NCBI GenBank assembly: GCA_964449305.1
Contig: CAYUYM010000057.1
Location: forward strand, 1-17,247
From: CAYUYM01 sp964449305
GTDB lineage: Bacteria > Bacteroidota > Ignavibacteria > SZUA-365 > CAYQST01
Direction: 5' to 3'
DNA length: 17,247 nt
Shown in pieces: positions 1-7,909 of this stretch. The position numbers and the translations under genes were made by a program. The notes beneath the pieces were generated by a model, which made no database searches, was not told the origin of the DNA, and worked only from the letters and a program-made list of their open reading frames with translations. Numbering within the stretch: position 1 is the first letter of the stretch; the number at the start of each line of letters is the position of its first letter.

Positions 1-2344
1 CCGGCGGTGCGTCGCCCGCGCAGGCCCCCCTGGTCACATGCGCGGAGTAGCTGCCGGATGTCGCCACCGCGATGGTCGGCGTGGTGGCTCCGGTGGACCA
101 GCGGATGCTGTCGAACGGACCACCGGGGATGCCCAGCGTCACCGTGTCACCGTCGCAGAGCGACACCGGCCCGGCTGGCTCCAGCTTCGGCGTGAGCCCG
201 GCGTTGATGGAGATGGGAAGCAGCACCGTCGTGTCACACCCGGATGCCGCATCAACTGCGAGGACAGCGATGGATCCACTCCCGACAGCGCCCCATTGGA
301 CGCGCACCACCGGGCCTCCCTGCCCGCTCACGACGGCGCCGCCGACGACAGTCCACGTGAGTGTCATCCCAGCGGGATTCTGCACCGTGTAGTCGAACGC
401 GCCTTGGGCGCACGGCGTCAGCAGCCCGGTGACGACGGGTCGCGGCCGCGCACCGATGGTGATCATCACCGGCTGGGATGTGGCCTGGCAGCCGTTGGAA
501 TCGACAACCGTGACCGCGTACGTGCCCGGCGAGCGCACCACCAGGGTGCGTGTCGTGTCACCCGTCGACCAGCGCTGGGTGCGGAAGACCGACCTGGGGA
601 CGAGTGTGATGCTGTCCCCTCCGCACAGACGCGTGCCCATGGGCGCATCGATCACCGGCGTGGTCGGTGTTCGGAGCACGACGGCGGCGGTGTCCATGCC
701 ACGGCAGCCGCCGTCCACCTCCACGATCACCGCATAGTGGCCCGGGCGGTCGACCGTGAGCGTCTGACCGCGCCCAAGCGTCACGGAGGTGTCCCCGCTC
801 TCCGTCCAGCGATACGAGGCAAACCCCGTACCCGCATCGAGCGTGACCGCGCCCCCGGCGCAGAGAACGACGATCCCCTCCGGCGTGATGCGCGGAACGA
901 GGCGGGATTCCACAGCGACAAGGAGCGTGTCGCTCACCGTGCAGCCACTCGTGTCGATGCGTTCCGTGACGATGATGCGTCCGATGCCCGCGGTGCCCCA
1001 GTGGACACGGATGGAATCGTTGAAGCTGTCGGTGAGAATCGCCCCCCCCTCGGCGACCCACTGGTACTCCCTGCCGGGATTCCCCGCGGTCCAGTACAGC
1101 GACACCGCATTCGGGCAGGCCGTGACCGGGCCACGCACGTGCGGCGTCGGCGACGGATTGACCGTCACCACCACCGTGTCACTCGACGCACATCCCCGCG
1201 CATCGGTGACGCGGACGATGTACGTGGTGGTGACGCGCGGCGAGGCGGAGGGGCTGGGGATGTCGGCAGCATTCAGACCGGTGGATGGCGACCAGGCGTG
1301 GCGGAACGGCGGCGTTCCCCCCGTCGGCGGCTGTCCGATGATCGTGGCATCGTCGAGGCAGATCTGCCGGTCCGGCCCCGCGTGCGCCACGGGAAGCGGG
1401 TTGACAATGATGGTGAACGCACGTGACGAATCGCTGCAGCCATGTGCCGATGTCATGATCACGCGGTACTCCCCGGCGTCGGAGACCGTGAGGGTACCGC
1501 TGTTGGCGCCATCAATGGGGTTGCCATTGCGGGACCAGCGGCAGGTGAGCCCCGCGGGCATGGCGGTGAATGTGGTCCGCCCCCCGATGCAGAGCACCGA
1601 ATCCCCCGTGATGCCGATCACCGGCACCGGCAGTGGATGCACCACCACCTGGACGGCGACCGAGGTGTCTGAGCAGGGCGTTGCATTCGTCACGATCACC
1701 CGGTAGCTGCCCGACTGCATCACGACGACGGAGGCGGCATCGGGGGCCCCGAGAGGGATGCCGTTGCGAAGCCAGCGGAAGCTGCATCCGGAGCTGCTGT
1801 CGACAGTGATCCGCAGCCCGCCTCCCTCGCAGAACACCGTGTCCGCATCAAGCGTGAGCGCGGTGGACGGCCGTGGATTGACGGTGACGCGCACGGTGTC
1901 CGCGGCCAGGCACCCGTTCGCATCCTCGATGGTGAGGATGTAGTCCGTGGTTGCCGCGGGGCTGGCGATGGGCGTCAGGACGGTGTCGCTGCTCAGACCG
2001 TCGGGAGGCGACCAGCGCCGGCGGTACGGCGGAGCGCCACCGGAGACGGAGCCGCTGAGCGGGACGGCAGCGCCCTGGCAGATCGCCTTGTCCGGTCCCG
2101 CAACCGCATGGATGACGGGGCGGATGACCACCCAGGCCGTGTCGCGCACCTCGCAGCCGCAGATGGCATTGAAGCCCCGGATGATGTACATCCCGCCGGT
2201 CCTGATCATGATGGACTGCGTCGTGTCGCCCGTCGGCCACCAGCGGTAGTGCGGAAGACCGCCGCTGGCATCAAGGCGCACACTGTCGCCGGCACAGAGC
2301 ACCACGGGGGCATTGCCATCGGCGATGCTCACCGGCGTGGCGCA
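1..2344 (-). repeat. Array of about ten Ig/PKD-like modules (protein-level repeat)
   Basis: Residues 466-1246 of the gene fall into modules of about 70-85 residues of three kinds. Type I has CxGDxxxL, then W(S/T)TGDTT and GxYxVxVxDxxGC. Type II begins AGPDxxIC and contains WSPxxGL, then TTxYxxxVxDAxGC. Type III has no WSTG but carries VxWGxxGxGxIxV before a late GC. The order of the last five is III-I-I-III-I. Modules are diverged at DNA level, so these are old domain duplications. Such arrays act as stalks or spacers in other Bacteroidota surface proteins. Confidence 0.8.
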
Positions 2345-3739
2345 GGTGTTGTCGTTGTAGAGAGCCACCACTTCAAAGGCCGACAGGACGCGGCTGTAGA
2401 TGCGGATGTCGTCGATCCGCCCCTGGAATGCACCCATGGAGGGCAGACCGGTGTTCGTCATCCTCCCGATGAAGATCTCACGTGTGCTCTTGAACACCCC
2501 GAGGGTGGAGATGTCGAAACGCTGGGTGGCCAGGCTGCCATTGAGATGGATCTGCATCAGATTGCTGCCATTGTAGGTGAAGACCACATGGCTCCACTGC
2601 GCCGGCGGTACGGGCAGGGACAGCACCTGCGTGGGCGGGGCGCCTGACGAAGAGACGAGGATCTCCGCATAGCCCTGGTGGTACTGGCAGATCATGCTGC
2701 AGAAGTTGCCCGTGGCATCGTCGAACTTCGCCACGATGGCCCCGGGCGATGGATGCGCATTGTCCGGATTGATGAAGGCCGACACGGAGAAGGCGTTCGG
2801 AAGATCCCAGCTCCCGGTGGAGATTCCCGTGCTGGGCAGGCCGGTGAAGGCATAGGCCGAATTCCCGTTGCCATAGCGATCGGAGGTCAGCGCAGCACCG
2901 AGCACGGTTCCATTGTGCCCCTTGCCACTCTCATCATTGGCATTGCCATTGAAGGGGAAGCAGGCGAGCAGCCCCGCCGAGAGATCCATCTGGATGCACG
3001 AGCCCGTGTAGTTGTAGAGCGCGTAAATGTCCGTCCCGGTGAGGGCGCGGTTGTACAGCCGCACATCATCAATCGCACCGCGGAAATGCCGGAGGTTGCC
3101 GGACGCCACGCCGGCACCGATCTTGAGATTGCTCGTCGGGATGACGGACTGGAACGTCATCAGGCTGGTTGCAACGGGAAGGCCATTGACATAGAGCGTG
3201 GTGAGCCCCGACCGCACCGACACCGCGATGTGGCGCCACACAAGGTAGGGCGTGGGCGACTGCACCGGCAGCAGGATGGTCTGTGGCCCGGTGGCGGTCT
3301 GCACATGGACGGTGATGTTGCCGAAGGTGTTGAGCTGGAGCTGGACGAGCTCGCCATCGTCGTTCGGTGAGATGATGGCCTGATAATTCGTCGAGGGATT
3401 GTCGCAATAAAACCATGCTGCGGCGGTGAACTCCGGTCCCCCGCCAAAGCTGCCCGCGAGCGAGATGGAATCGAGATCGGTGGAAAAATAGAACGCATGG
3501 TCGGGATTGCCGAAGCGGTCGCCGGTGGGGATGGCATTGGCCACGACGCCGTCATGCCCGCCCGACGTGGCATCATAGCCATTGCCGTCGAGGGGATAGC
3601 ACGCGATGAGGTTGGTGGAGATGTCCTGCGCTGCAGCGGGGAGGGTGAGGGCGAGGAGGGCGAGGCATGTGAGAAACACCGCCCTGCGACGTGCAGAGCT
3701 GGAGCATCCGACCTGCGGGTTGGATTTCACTCCATTCAT
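1..3739 (-). CDS. Giant exported surface protein, two LamG domains plus Ig/PKD-like module array (3' end off window)
   Basis: The frame is open without a stop from 3739 to the left edge (1246 codons). From the ATG at 3739 an Arg-rich n-region (ARRRA) leads into a hydrophobic core (VFLTCLALLALTLPAAAQ), a good signal peptide with likely cleavage near residue 38. Residues about 39-245 and 250-458 are two LamG/concanavalin-A-like domains, each opening with LxACxPxxGN and closing with GxIDDxRxYxRxL. Residues 466-1246 are about ten Ig/PKD-like modules, many with WSTGDTT and GxYxVxVxDxxGC motifs. An in-frame ATG at 3796 would give an n-region of about 39 residues, so 3739 is preferred; a TAATTTG (complement of 3801-3807) resembling the Bacteroidota -7 box would start transcription near 3795, which fits 3739. 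By analogy with the gene at the right edge, the missing C-terminus probably carries a T9SS sorting domain. Likely secreted or surface-attached, with an adhesive or glycan-binding role; the ligand is unknown. Confidence 0.85.
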   Translation of the reverse strand, partial: MNGVKSNPQVGCSSSARRRAVFLTCLALLALTLPAAAQDISTNLIACYPLDGNGYDATSGGHDGVVANAIPTGDRFGNPDHAFYFSTDLDSISLAGSFGGGPEFTAAAWFYCDNPSTNYQAIISPNDDGELVQLQLNTFGNITVHVQTATGPQTILLPVQSPTPYLVWRHIAVSVRSGLTTLYVNGLPVATSLMTFQSVIPTSNLKIGAGVASGNLRHFRGAIDDVRLYNRALTGTDIYALYNYTGSCIQMDLSAGLLACFPFNGNANDESGKGHNGTVLGAALTSDRYGNGNSAYAFTGLPSTGISTGSWDLPNAFSVSAFINPDNAHPSPGAIVAKFDDATGNFCSMICQYHQGYAEILVSSSGAPPTQVLSLPVPPAQWSHVVFTYNGSNLMQIHLNGSLATQRFDISTLGVFKSTREIFIGRMTNTGLPSMGAFQGRIDDIRIYSRVLSAFEVVALYNDNTCATPVSIADGNAPVVLCAGDSVRLDASGGLPHYRWWPTGDTTQSIMIRTGGMYIIRGFNAICGCEVRDTAWVVIRPVIHAVAGPDKAICQGAAVPLSGSVSGGAPPYRRRWSPPDGLSSDTVLTPIASPAATTDYILTIEDANGCLAADTVRVTVNPRPSTALTLDADTVFCEGGGLRITVDSSSGCSFRWLRNGIPLGAPDAASVVVMQSGSYRVIVTNATPCSDTSVAVQVVVHPLPVPVIGITGDSVLCIGGRTTFTAMPAGLTCRWSRNGNPIDGANSGTLTVSDAGEYRVIMTSAHGCSDSSRAFTIIVNPLPVAHAGPDRQICLDDATIIGQPPTGGTPPFRHAWSPSTGLNAADIPSPSASPRVTTTYIVRVTDARGCASSDTVVVTVNPSPTPHVRGPVTACPNAVSLYWTAGNPGREYQWVAEGGAILTDSFNDSIRVHWGTAGIGRIIVTERIDTSGCTVSDTLLVAVESRLVPRITPEGIVVLCAGGAVTLDAGTGFASYRWTESGDTSVTLGRGQTLTVDRPGHYAVIVEVDGGCRGMDTAAVVLRTPTTPVIDAPMGTRLCGGDSITLVPRSVFRTQRWSTGDTTRTLVVRSPGTYAVTVVDSNGCQATSQPVMITIGARPRPVVTGLLTPCAQGAFDYTVQNPAGMTLTWTVVGGAVVSGQGGPVVRVQWGAVGSGSIAVLAVDAASGCDTTVLLPISINAGLTPKLEPAGPVSLCDGDTVTLGIPGGPFDSIRWSTGATTPTIAVATSGSYSAHVTRGACAGDAPP

Positions 3740-3947
3740 CCCACATCGGGGTGCTGTGCAACTGAGGGCATGGCGATATCGTTGGCGAGGAACCATGGCG
3801 CAAATTACTCACGGCAGATAGAAGGAAAAAAGGACCGACGAACGCCATGTCCGGGGAGGACGTTTCAGCAGGATCAGGAGGCTGCCTGTACATCAGGGAA
3901 AGGAAGCTCACTGCAACCAACCACGTCACAACCCTCTGGAGTACGCC
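3740..3947. promoter_or_regulatory. Divergent intergenic region between surface-protein and lipoprotein genes
   Basis: This 208-bp gap separates two divergently oriented start codons, so promoters for both genes should lie here. On the minus strand TAATTTG (complement of 3801-3807) resembles the Bacteroidota -7 element TAnnTTTG but is one base short, with a T-rich stretch about 20 bases further upstream. On the plus strand I found no convincing -33/-7 pair. GGAG at 3938-3941, six bases before the ATG at 3948, is a good Shine-Dalgarno site for the lipoprotein. Confidence 0.35.
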
Positions 3948-4901
3948 ATGAATCGACATTCTCTCATCGCCATGGGCCTTGTTCTTCTCATCACCACGAT
4001 CATCGGCTGCAAGAACGGAGACGATCCCACCGGACCGGTCAATCCGCCGACGGCAACAGATGAAATCTTCTTCGTCTCCTCGCGAGACGGCAACGCGGAA
4101 ATCTACTCGATGAAGCCCGACGGCTCCTCGCTTCAACGACTCACAGACAACAGCAGCACGGAGCACTGTGTAAAGGTGAATGTCGCAGGCACAAAGGTGG
4201 GCTTTGTTTCTGATCGCTCGGGAAACTCCCAGGTGTGGACGATGAATGTGGATGGAAGCGGTCAAACCCAGGTCACGACCTCGGGGACGCTCGCCGGCCA
4301 GTATGGCACGTATGGCGGCATGTTCGACTGGACGCCTGACGGGAAGATCCTGTACACCCACGGAATGGAACTCTACCGGATCGATGCAGACGGCACGCGC
4401 AACACACTGATATGGACATGCCAAGCAGGCAGAAATCTTGCGTACCTGTCCTGCTGTCGGTTGTCAGGAAAAATCGCGGTCATGACGATGGGAACTTGGG
4501 CCTACGACACAGAGATCATTGTCATGAATGCAGACGGCACAGGAGCCACGGAAATCGTCCCGAATGCCCCTGGGGGCATGTCCCTGAACGCATTCTCCCG
4601 CGATGGACAGCGGCTGTTGTTCACGCATGACATATCCGGACATGAAGAAGCATCAGGATTGCAGCTCGATTCACACGTGTTTTCCATCGGCATTGATGGG
4701 AAAAACAAACAGGATCTTTCCGGTCAAAAACCGGTCAACACGAACGATTATGGAGGGGCATGGACCAGCGCGGGGACATCGCTGTACTTCTTCAACTACG
4801 CCAACGTTTGGGGAGGAGAAGCCACGATATACAGGATGAATGCAGACGGAAGTGGTCGTGTGGCGATCATGAACAACGGTGACAGCCCGACCTGCAAATG
4901 A
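3948..4901 (+). CDS. Lipoprotein with TolB-like (PD40) beta-propeller repeats
   Basis: The 317-residue product begins with a lipoprotein signal: basic n-region (MNRH), hydrophobic core and lipobox IIGC with Cys21 as the predicted lipidated residue. A short polar/proline linker follows (GDDPTGPVNPP). The rest is a series of about six WD40-like PD40 blades, recognised by motifs such as VSSRDGNAEIYSMKPDG, VWTMNVDG, IIVMNADG and IYRMNADG, the pattern of the TolB C-terminal propeller. The start is supported by GGAG six bases upstream. It is the only plus-strand gene here and is a single-gene unit closed by a hairpin terminator. Likely anchored to a membrane facing the periplasm and working as a protein-interaction scaffold. 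It lacks the TolB N-terminal domain, so it is not TolB itself. The family call is firm; the partner is unknown. Confidence 0.85.
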   Translation: MNRHSLIAMGLVLLITTIIGCKNGDDPTGPVNPPTATDEIFFVSSRDGNAEIYSMKPDGSSLQRLTDNSSTEHCVKVNVAGTKVGFVSDRSGNSQVWTMNVDGSGQTQVTTSGTLAGQYGTYGGMFDWTPDGKILYTHGMELYRIDADGTRNTLIWTCQAGRNLAYLSCCRLSGKIAVMTMGTWAYDTEIIVMNADGTGATEIVPNAPGGMSLNAFSRDGQRLLFTHDISGHEEASGLQLDSHVFSIGIDGKNKQDLSGQKPVNTNDYGGAWTSAGTSLYFFNYANVWGGEATIYRMNADGSGRVAIMNNGDSPTCK

Positions 4902-4923
4902 CTGATCCCGTGAGTCCGGGTTG

Positions 4924-4954
4924 AAGGCGGCATCTCAGCCGCCTTTATATTATT
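4924..4954 (+). terminator. Rho-independent terminator after the PD40 lipoprotein gene
   Basis: A perfect 8-bp stem AAGGCGGC/GCCGCCTT (4924-4931 with 4938-4945) encloses a six-base loop ATCTCA and is followed by the T-rich TATATTATT. It begins 22 bases after the lipoprotein stop. The T tract is interrupted, but stem and position are convincing. In the opposite direction no T tract follows, so it probably acts on plus-strand transcription only. Confidence 0.8.
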
Positions 4955-5253
4955 GCTGCACCATGACGATGTCTCTCCCTCCGAATCCTTGCACACGTTT
5001 CACCTCTCGAATCCGACGGATACGTTCAACCAGAAATGACAGCATTCTGAGCCCGGGCGCACCTGAACAGAAACCTCTTGGGCGTCACGCATCGCTCGTT
5101 GTCACCATTGGACCGAGAAACCCCGTCTCGTGGAACACATCAAGCCACGGCGGTGAAGGCCACAGTAGCCGCGGGACGTCGATGGCCGCGCAGGAGGGAG
5201 TCATCCGCTCCAACCGGTGCGTGCCTCCGAGGAGGTTTCACCAGGCGTTGAAT
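4955..5253. other. Intergenic stretch without a recognisable gene
   Basis: About 300 bp between the plus-strand terminator and the stop of the minus-strand anti-sigma-like gene. Open frames here lack a start context and family motifs and overlap the neighbouring gene antisense. An imperfect inverted repeat (CCTCC-ga-GGAGG near 5225-5236) lies just downstream of the anti-sigma-like stop but has no T tract, so I do not call it a terminator. Nothing else is evident. Confidence 0.5.
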
Positions 5254-6099
5254 TCAAAAGAGCAGCAGTCTGGACCCAGCCGCAAGATGGGTGATTGCCT
5301 TGACATCCTTCAATCCCGTGAGACCGATGATACGGACATCATTCGTGGACTGGACAACCAGATGGGTGACATCCACGGCAAGGGCGGACAGGATCAAGGT
5401 ATGGGACTTGAGCCCGATCGAATCAAGCGTGATCCTCAAACGCGTCTTACCTTGGATCTGAAATCGGAGCGCCCCTGTGCGTAGGAGCTCCTCCATATCG
5501 TTCTCTCGAAGAATCACACTCCATCGTGGGAACGCCACCGTGCACAACTCACTCGTCTCCCGACGTATTCCGTCCATTGGCATGACAACGACACCATCGG
5601 CATCTGTGAGGTATGGACCTTCGGCTTCTCCAAGCCGGACAAGCACATAACAGCACTGCTCCTGCTGATCCGAGGTGAGCTGCATGATTTCCCTTTCCTG
5701 GGTGTTGTCACTCGCGACCCTCAGGATCACACGGGCATCCGACGTGGCGAAGGTGGCAACCGCCGCGTATCTGTTTTTCAGATTTCGATCTCTTGCCGCA
5801 AGTGGGACCGCCATGGGAGTACCGGGCATTTCTGTGTTGGCTGCCCGGAGACGGTGCAACGTCAGGGTGCATCCAGTTCCCTGTGACGCAATCTGATGGG
5901 CCCGGCGAACTGTTGCCTCCTCAGCAGATCCACCCTGTGTTGACATCGCGAATCTGTACAAATCCACCAAGGCCTGATGGATCTCCATGCACGATGGGCA
6001 GCCGGTCAGGTGCTGCCGAAGTTCCCTCCTCCTCGTCAGGGTCAGCCCTTGTGAACCGACAACGAGCCTCTCGATGTCTCTTTCGTTCGGATGTTTCAT
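5254..6099 (-). CDS. Putative zinc-finger (ZAS/zf-HC2) anti-sigma factor
   Basis: From the ATG at 6099 the product is 281 residues. Residues 1-40 match the anti-sigma zinc-finger pattern: MKHPNERDIERLVVG, a basic helix, then H30-x3-C34-x2-C37 (HLTGCPSC), the Hx3Cx2C zinc ligand set. The remaining 240 residues have no transmembrane helix and no domain I recognise; they look beta-rich and soluble. An in-frame ATG at 6144 would add 15 residues (MAECHHHATSSRTRE) without a ribosome-binding site, and the zinc motif sits at the usual distance from 6099, so 6099 is preferred though its own Shine-Dalgarno site is weak. The gene lies 90 bp downstream of a sigma-like gene on the same strand, the usual order for a sigma/anti-sigma pair. 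Inferred role: binds and restrains the upstream regulator in the cytoplasm. The zinc-finger call is fairly sure; the partner is inferred. Confidence 0.6.
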   Translation of the reverse strand: MKHPNERDIERLVVGSQGLTLTRRRELRQHLTGCPSCMEIHQALVDLYRFAMSTQGGSAEEATVRRAHQIASQGTGCTLTLHRLRAANTEMPGTPMAVPLAARDRNLKNRYAAVATFATSDARVILRVASDNTQEREIMQLTSDQQEQCCYVLVRLGEAEGPYLTDADGVVVMPMDGIRRETSELCTVAFPRWSVILRENDMEELLRTGALRFQIQGKTRLRITLDSIGLKSHTLILSALAVDVTHLVVQSTNDVRIIGLTGLKDVKAITHLAAGSRLLLF

Positions 6100-6189
6100 T
6101 TCTCTTGTCCGTGAAGAAGTCGCGTGGTGATGACATTCAGCCATGTCATACAGAAAACCATACCTTCAAATGCCTCCCTCTGCTGAGTT

Positions 6190-7281
6190 TCAGCATTCGA
6201 GTTGATCGATTGCCAGTGATGTCAGCTCTGTCCGTGCTGCCCGGACAAGGTACTCAAACCTTGCCCGATGGTTCGATCGATATTCTGAATAGGAGATGGC
6301 CTGCAATTGTCGGCAGAAATGTTCATGATATGGGCGTCTCTCTCCATTCAGCCAGTCCTCCAAGATGTGATGAAGCGCCCTCAGCATTCCTGCGCCCTCC
6401 TCCCGAGTGATACCCCCTCGTTCATGATATCGCCTCAGAAGTGTTTCTTCCATTGTTGCACATGTCCGGGATATCAATTCTGCAACCACGTCGTGATCAA
6501 GGTGCTGCACCTCCGTCTGGATGATCCCATCATCACCCATCGAAAGAGAGGAATACCGGTCCCGCACCAGGACGGCAATGGTGATGAGTGACAAGGTCCG
6601 TCGATGGTCATGTTGCTCATGCAACAAACGAAACAGATCATCCACCAGATCCGGTGTTGTTGAACCATCCACGCTCCCGGCAAGGAAGGCCCGTCGGAGA
6701 TCGTCCTCGTGAAACTCCGGCAGATGCTCGAGGATGTCCACCTCATCCTGACGATACACCAACACTCCGTTCACCGAATGCCGTTGGGAGTAGCATCCCG
6801 AGTGCTTCACATGTCGCGTGACATTTCTCAGGACCTTTCGAAATTCCTGATCCAGTTCACCGTAGATTTCGGATACTGTCTGGTGAACCTTCCTTCCGAT
6901 GAGGCGACGCAGGTGCACAACGATGTCCTCTGCTGTGGCCATCGGTATCAAGGTCTCATTCGAGGAAAAATACCGCCTGATCTCGTGGCACGGGAACTGC
7001 CCCTGAGGAAGAAACAGCGTTTCGATGCACCTCCAAGCCGCAGAGTCAGCATCATAGTCTGCCCGGGCAAAATTGCGCAGATGATGCCGATTATACCGGA
7101 TCAGAAGGTGCTTCGCCACGCGTTGGCAGAAGCGTGCGAGGCAGACGATGTCCCTTTCTGACATGCATGAGGTGCAGGCATGTTTCACAGCCTGTGCGAT
7201 ACGCTGATAGGACATGTCTTGTGACTCCACACCCTGGTGGTTCTTTGGATGAGATTGCTTCTCATGGTCAGCCACTGCCAT
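6190..7281 (-). CDS. Divergent sigma-70/ECF-like regulator candidate (family not firmly recognised)
   Basis: The 363-residue product starts at the ATG at 7281, chosen because GGAGG (complement of 7289-7293) lies seven bases upstream; ATGs at 7320 and 7215 are alternatives. Residues about 50-130 resemble sigma region 2: an alpha-helical Arg/Ala-rich stretch, then RADYDADSAAWRCIETLF (around 73-90), recalling the DAEDLVQEtFL helix. The last 35 residues (ISYSEYRSNHRARF then EYLVRAARTEL) resemble the end of sigma region 4. The middle is long and helical with no clear match, making the protein much larger than a typical ECF sigma factor (about 170-200 residues). N-terminal cysteines C36, C39, C47 and C52 form a possible metal or redox site. 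A zinc-finger anti-sigma-like gene follows 90 bp downstream, which supports the reading. A wholly different helical family is possible; I did not recognise a close relative. Confidence 0.45.
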   Translation of the reverse strand: MAVADHEKQSHPKNHQGVESQDMSYQRIAQAVKHACTSCMSERDIVCLARFCQRVAKHLLIRYNRHHLRNFARADYDADSAAWRCIETLFLPQGQFPCHEIRRYFSSNETLIPMATAEDIVVHLRRLIGRKVHQTVSEIYGELDQEFRKVLRNVTRHVKHSGCYSQRHSVNGVLVYRQDEVDILEHLPEFHEDDLRRAFLAGSVDGSTTPDLVDDLFRLLHEQHDHRRTLSLITIAVLVRDRYSSLSMGDDGIIQTEVQHLDHDVVAELISRTCATMEETLLRRYHERGGITREEGAGMLRALHHILEDWLNGERRPYHEHFCRQLQAISYSEYRSNHRARFEYLVRAARTELTSLAIDQLEC

Positions 7282-7288
7282 GCTGGTT

Positions 7289-7293
7289 CCTCC
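7289..7293 (-). promoter_or_regulatory. Shine-Dalgarno site fixing the start of the sigma-like gene
   Basis: The minus strand reads AGTGGAGGAACCAGCATG; GGAGG is seven bases from the ATG at 7281. The upstream ATG at 7320 lacks a comparable site and the ATG at 7215 has only GGAG at nine bases, so 7281 is the best-supported start. Confidence 0.6.
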
Positions 7294-7350
7294 ACTGGGA
7301 CGCGCCCCCTGGCCGGCCATCGATGCCGGCTCCGTGGGGACATCCGACTT

Positions 7351-7377
7351 CTACATTGAAATTGCGATATGGTACAT
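7351..7377 (-). pseudogene. Vestigial start of a YfbK-like gene (eight codons then stop)
   Basis: At the gene-proximal end of the repeat copy 7363-7849, the minus strand keeps the same GAGGG ribosome-binding site and ATG-TAC-CAT start as the YfbK-like gene at 9799. The frame reads MYHIAISM and then TAG at 7353-7351, against MYHVALPL in the intact gene. It is best read as the leftover 5' end of a lost paralogue. A short leader peptide is an alternative. Confidence 0.45.
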
Positions 7378-7849
7378 GGTCAAGCCCTCGTGGTGCTGTA
7401 TAATGCGTGGAGTGTGGCGATCAGATGCCGCCTCCAGGGGGACGCATTTTGCACCGCGGCCTGCAGCACCACAGCCCATCAAGGCATGTCGATGTCACCA
7501 ACATCTGTCGAGTTCCACAGTTCTTCGGTATTCCATCGACGTTGCTGATGGTATTGCATGAGATCGTGGTCGTGACGCACTGCTCGGGCGCACCCCGAGT
7601 GAGAGCCTGCCACAGAAATCCGACAGTGACATGGTGGCTGTGCCACATAAGAATCCGGGCTTTGATGATGCTGCTGGTGAGTACATTCCGCAGGTGGATT
7701 GGTGTTGCCTGTCGGATCCACAATGCGTCCAATGGCCCCGGCTCCGCCAATGTCCACGTTGATGACACCAGGAGAAATGACATCTGACGTCCTGATGTAT
7801 GATGCGACAATGTGATGATACACACGGCATTCTGGGATCAGGAAAATTC
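7363..7849 (-). repeat. Diverged intergenic repeat, copy A (homologous to 9785-10246)
   Basis: This 487-bp stretch upstream of the sigma-like gene aligns end to end, in the same orientation, with 9785-10246. The left ends match almost perfectly (7363-7390 with 9785-9812, one difference), as does a following 20-base block (GCGTGGAGTGTGGCGATCAG). At the right end 7800-7830 is identical to 10197-10227 over 31 bases, followed by CAGGAAAATT in both. The interior is more diverged but colinear, with shared islands such as AGATCGTGGTC and ATGTCCACGTTGATGAC. The coordinate offset is 2422 at the left and 2397 at the right, so copy A is 25 bp longer. No convincing open frame is conserved. It fills nearly the whole gap between the sigma-like and YfbK-like genes. 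Confidence 0.85.
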
Positions 7850-7909
7850 CAGCGGGATGAATGCTTTGCACCCTCCATCCCATTCCGACGGCAACGCCGC
7901 GCCACTCCC

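Noticed and set aside
38..1706. Long plus-strand open frames (462 and 305 codons) opposite the left surface-protein gene
   Set aside because: Their composition (Arg/His/Asp-rich or low-complexity) matches no protein family, and they lie antisense to a continuous minus-strand frame with clear Ig/PKD-like modules. They are by-products of GC-rich codon use.
3573..4424. 283-codon minus-strand open frame spanning the divergent gap
   Set aside because: It overlaps the lipoprotein gene antisense and the signal-peptide region of the surface protein in another frame, and its translation shows no signal, motif or consistent composition.
7363..7849. Insertion sequence or MITE as explanation of the repeat
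   Set aside because: I found no terminal inverted repeats, target-site duplication or transposase, and one end falls inside the start of a coding gene in both copies.
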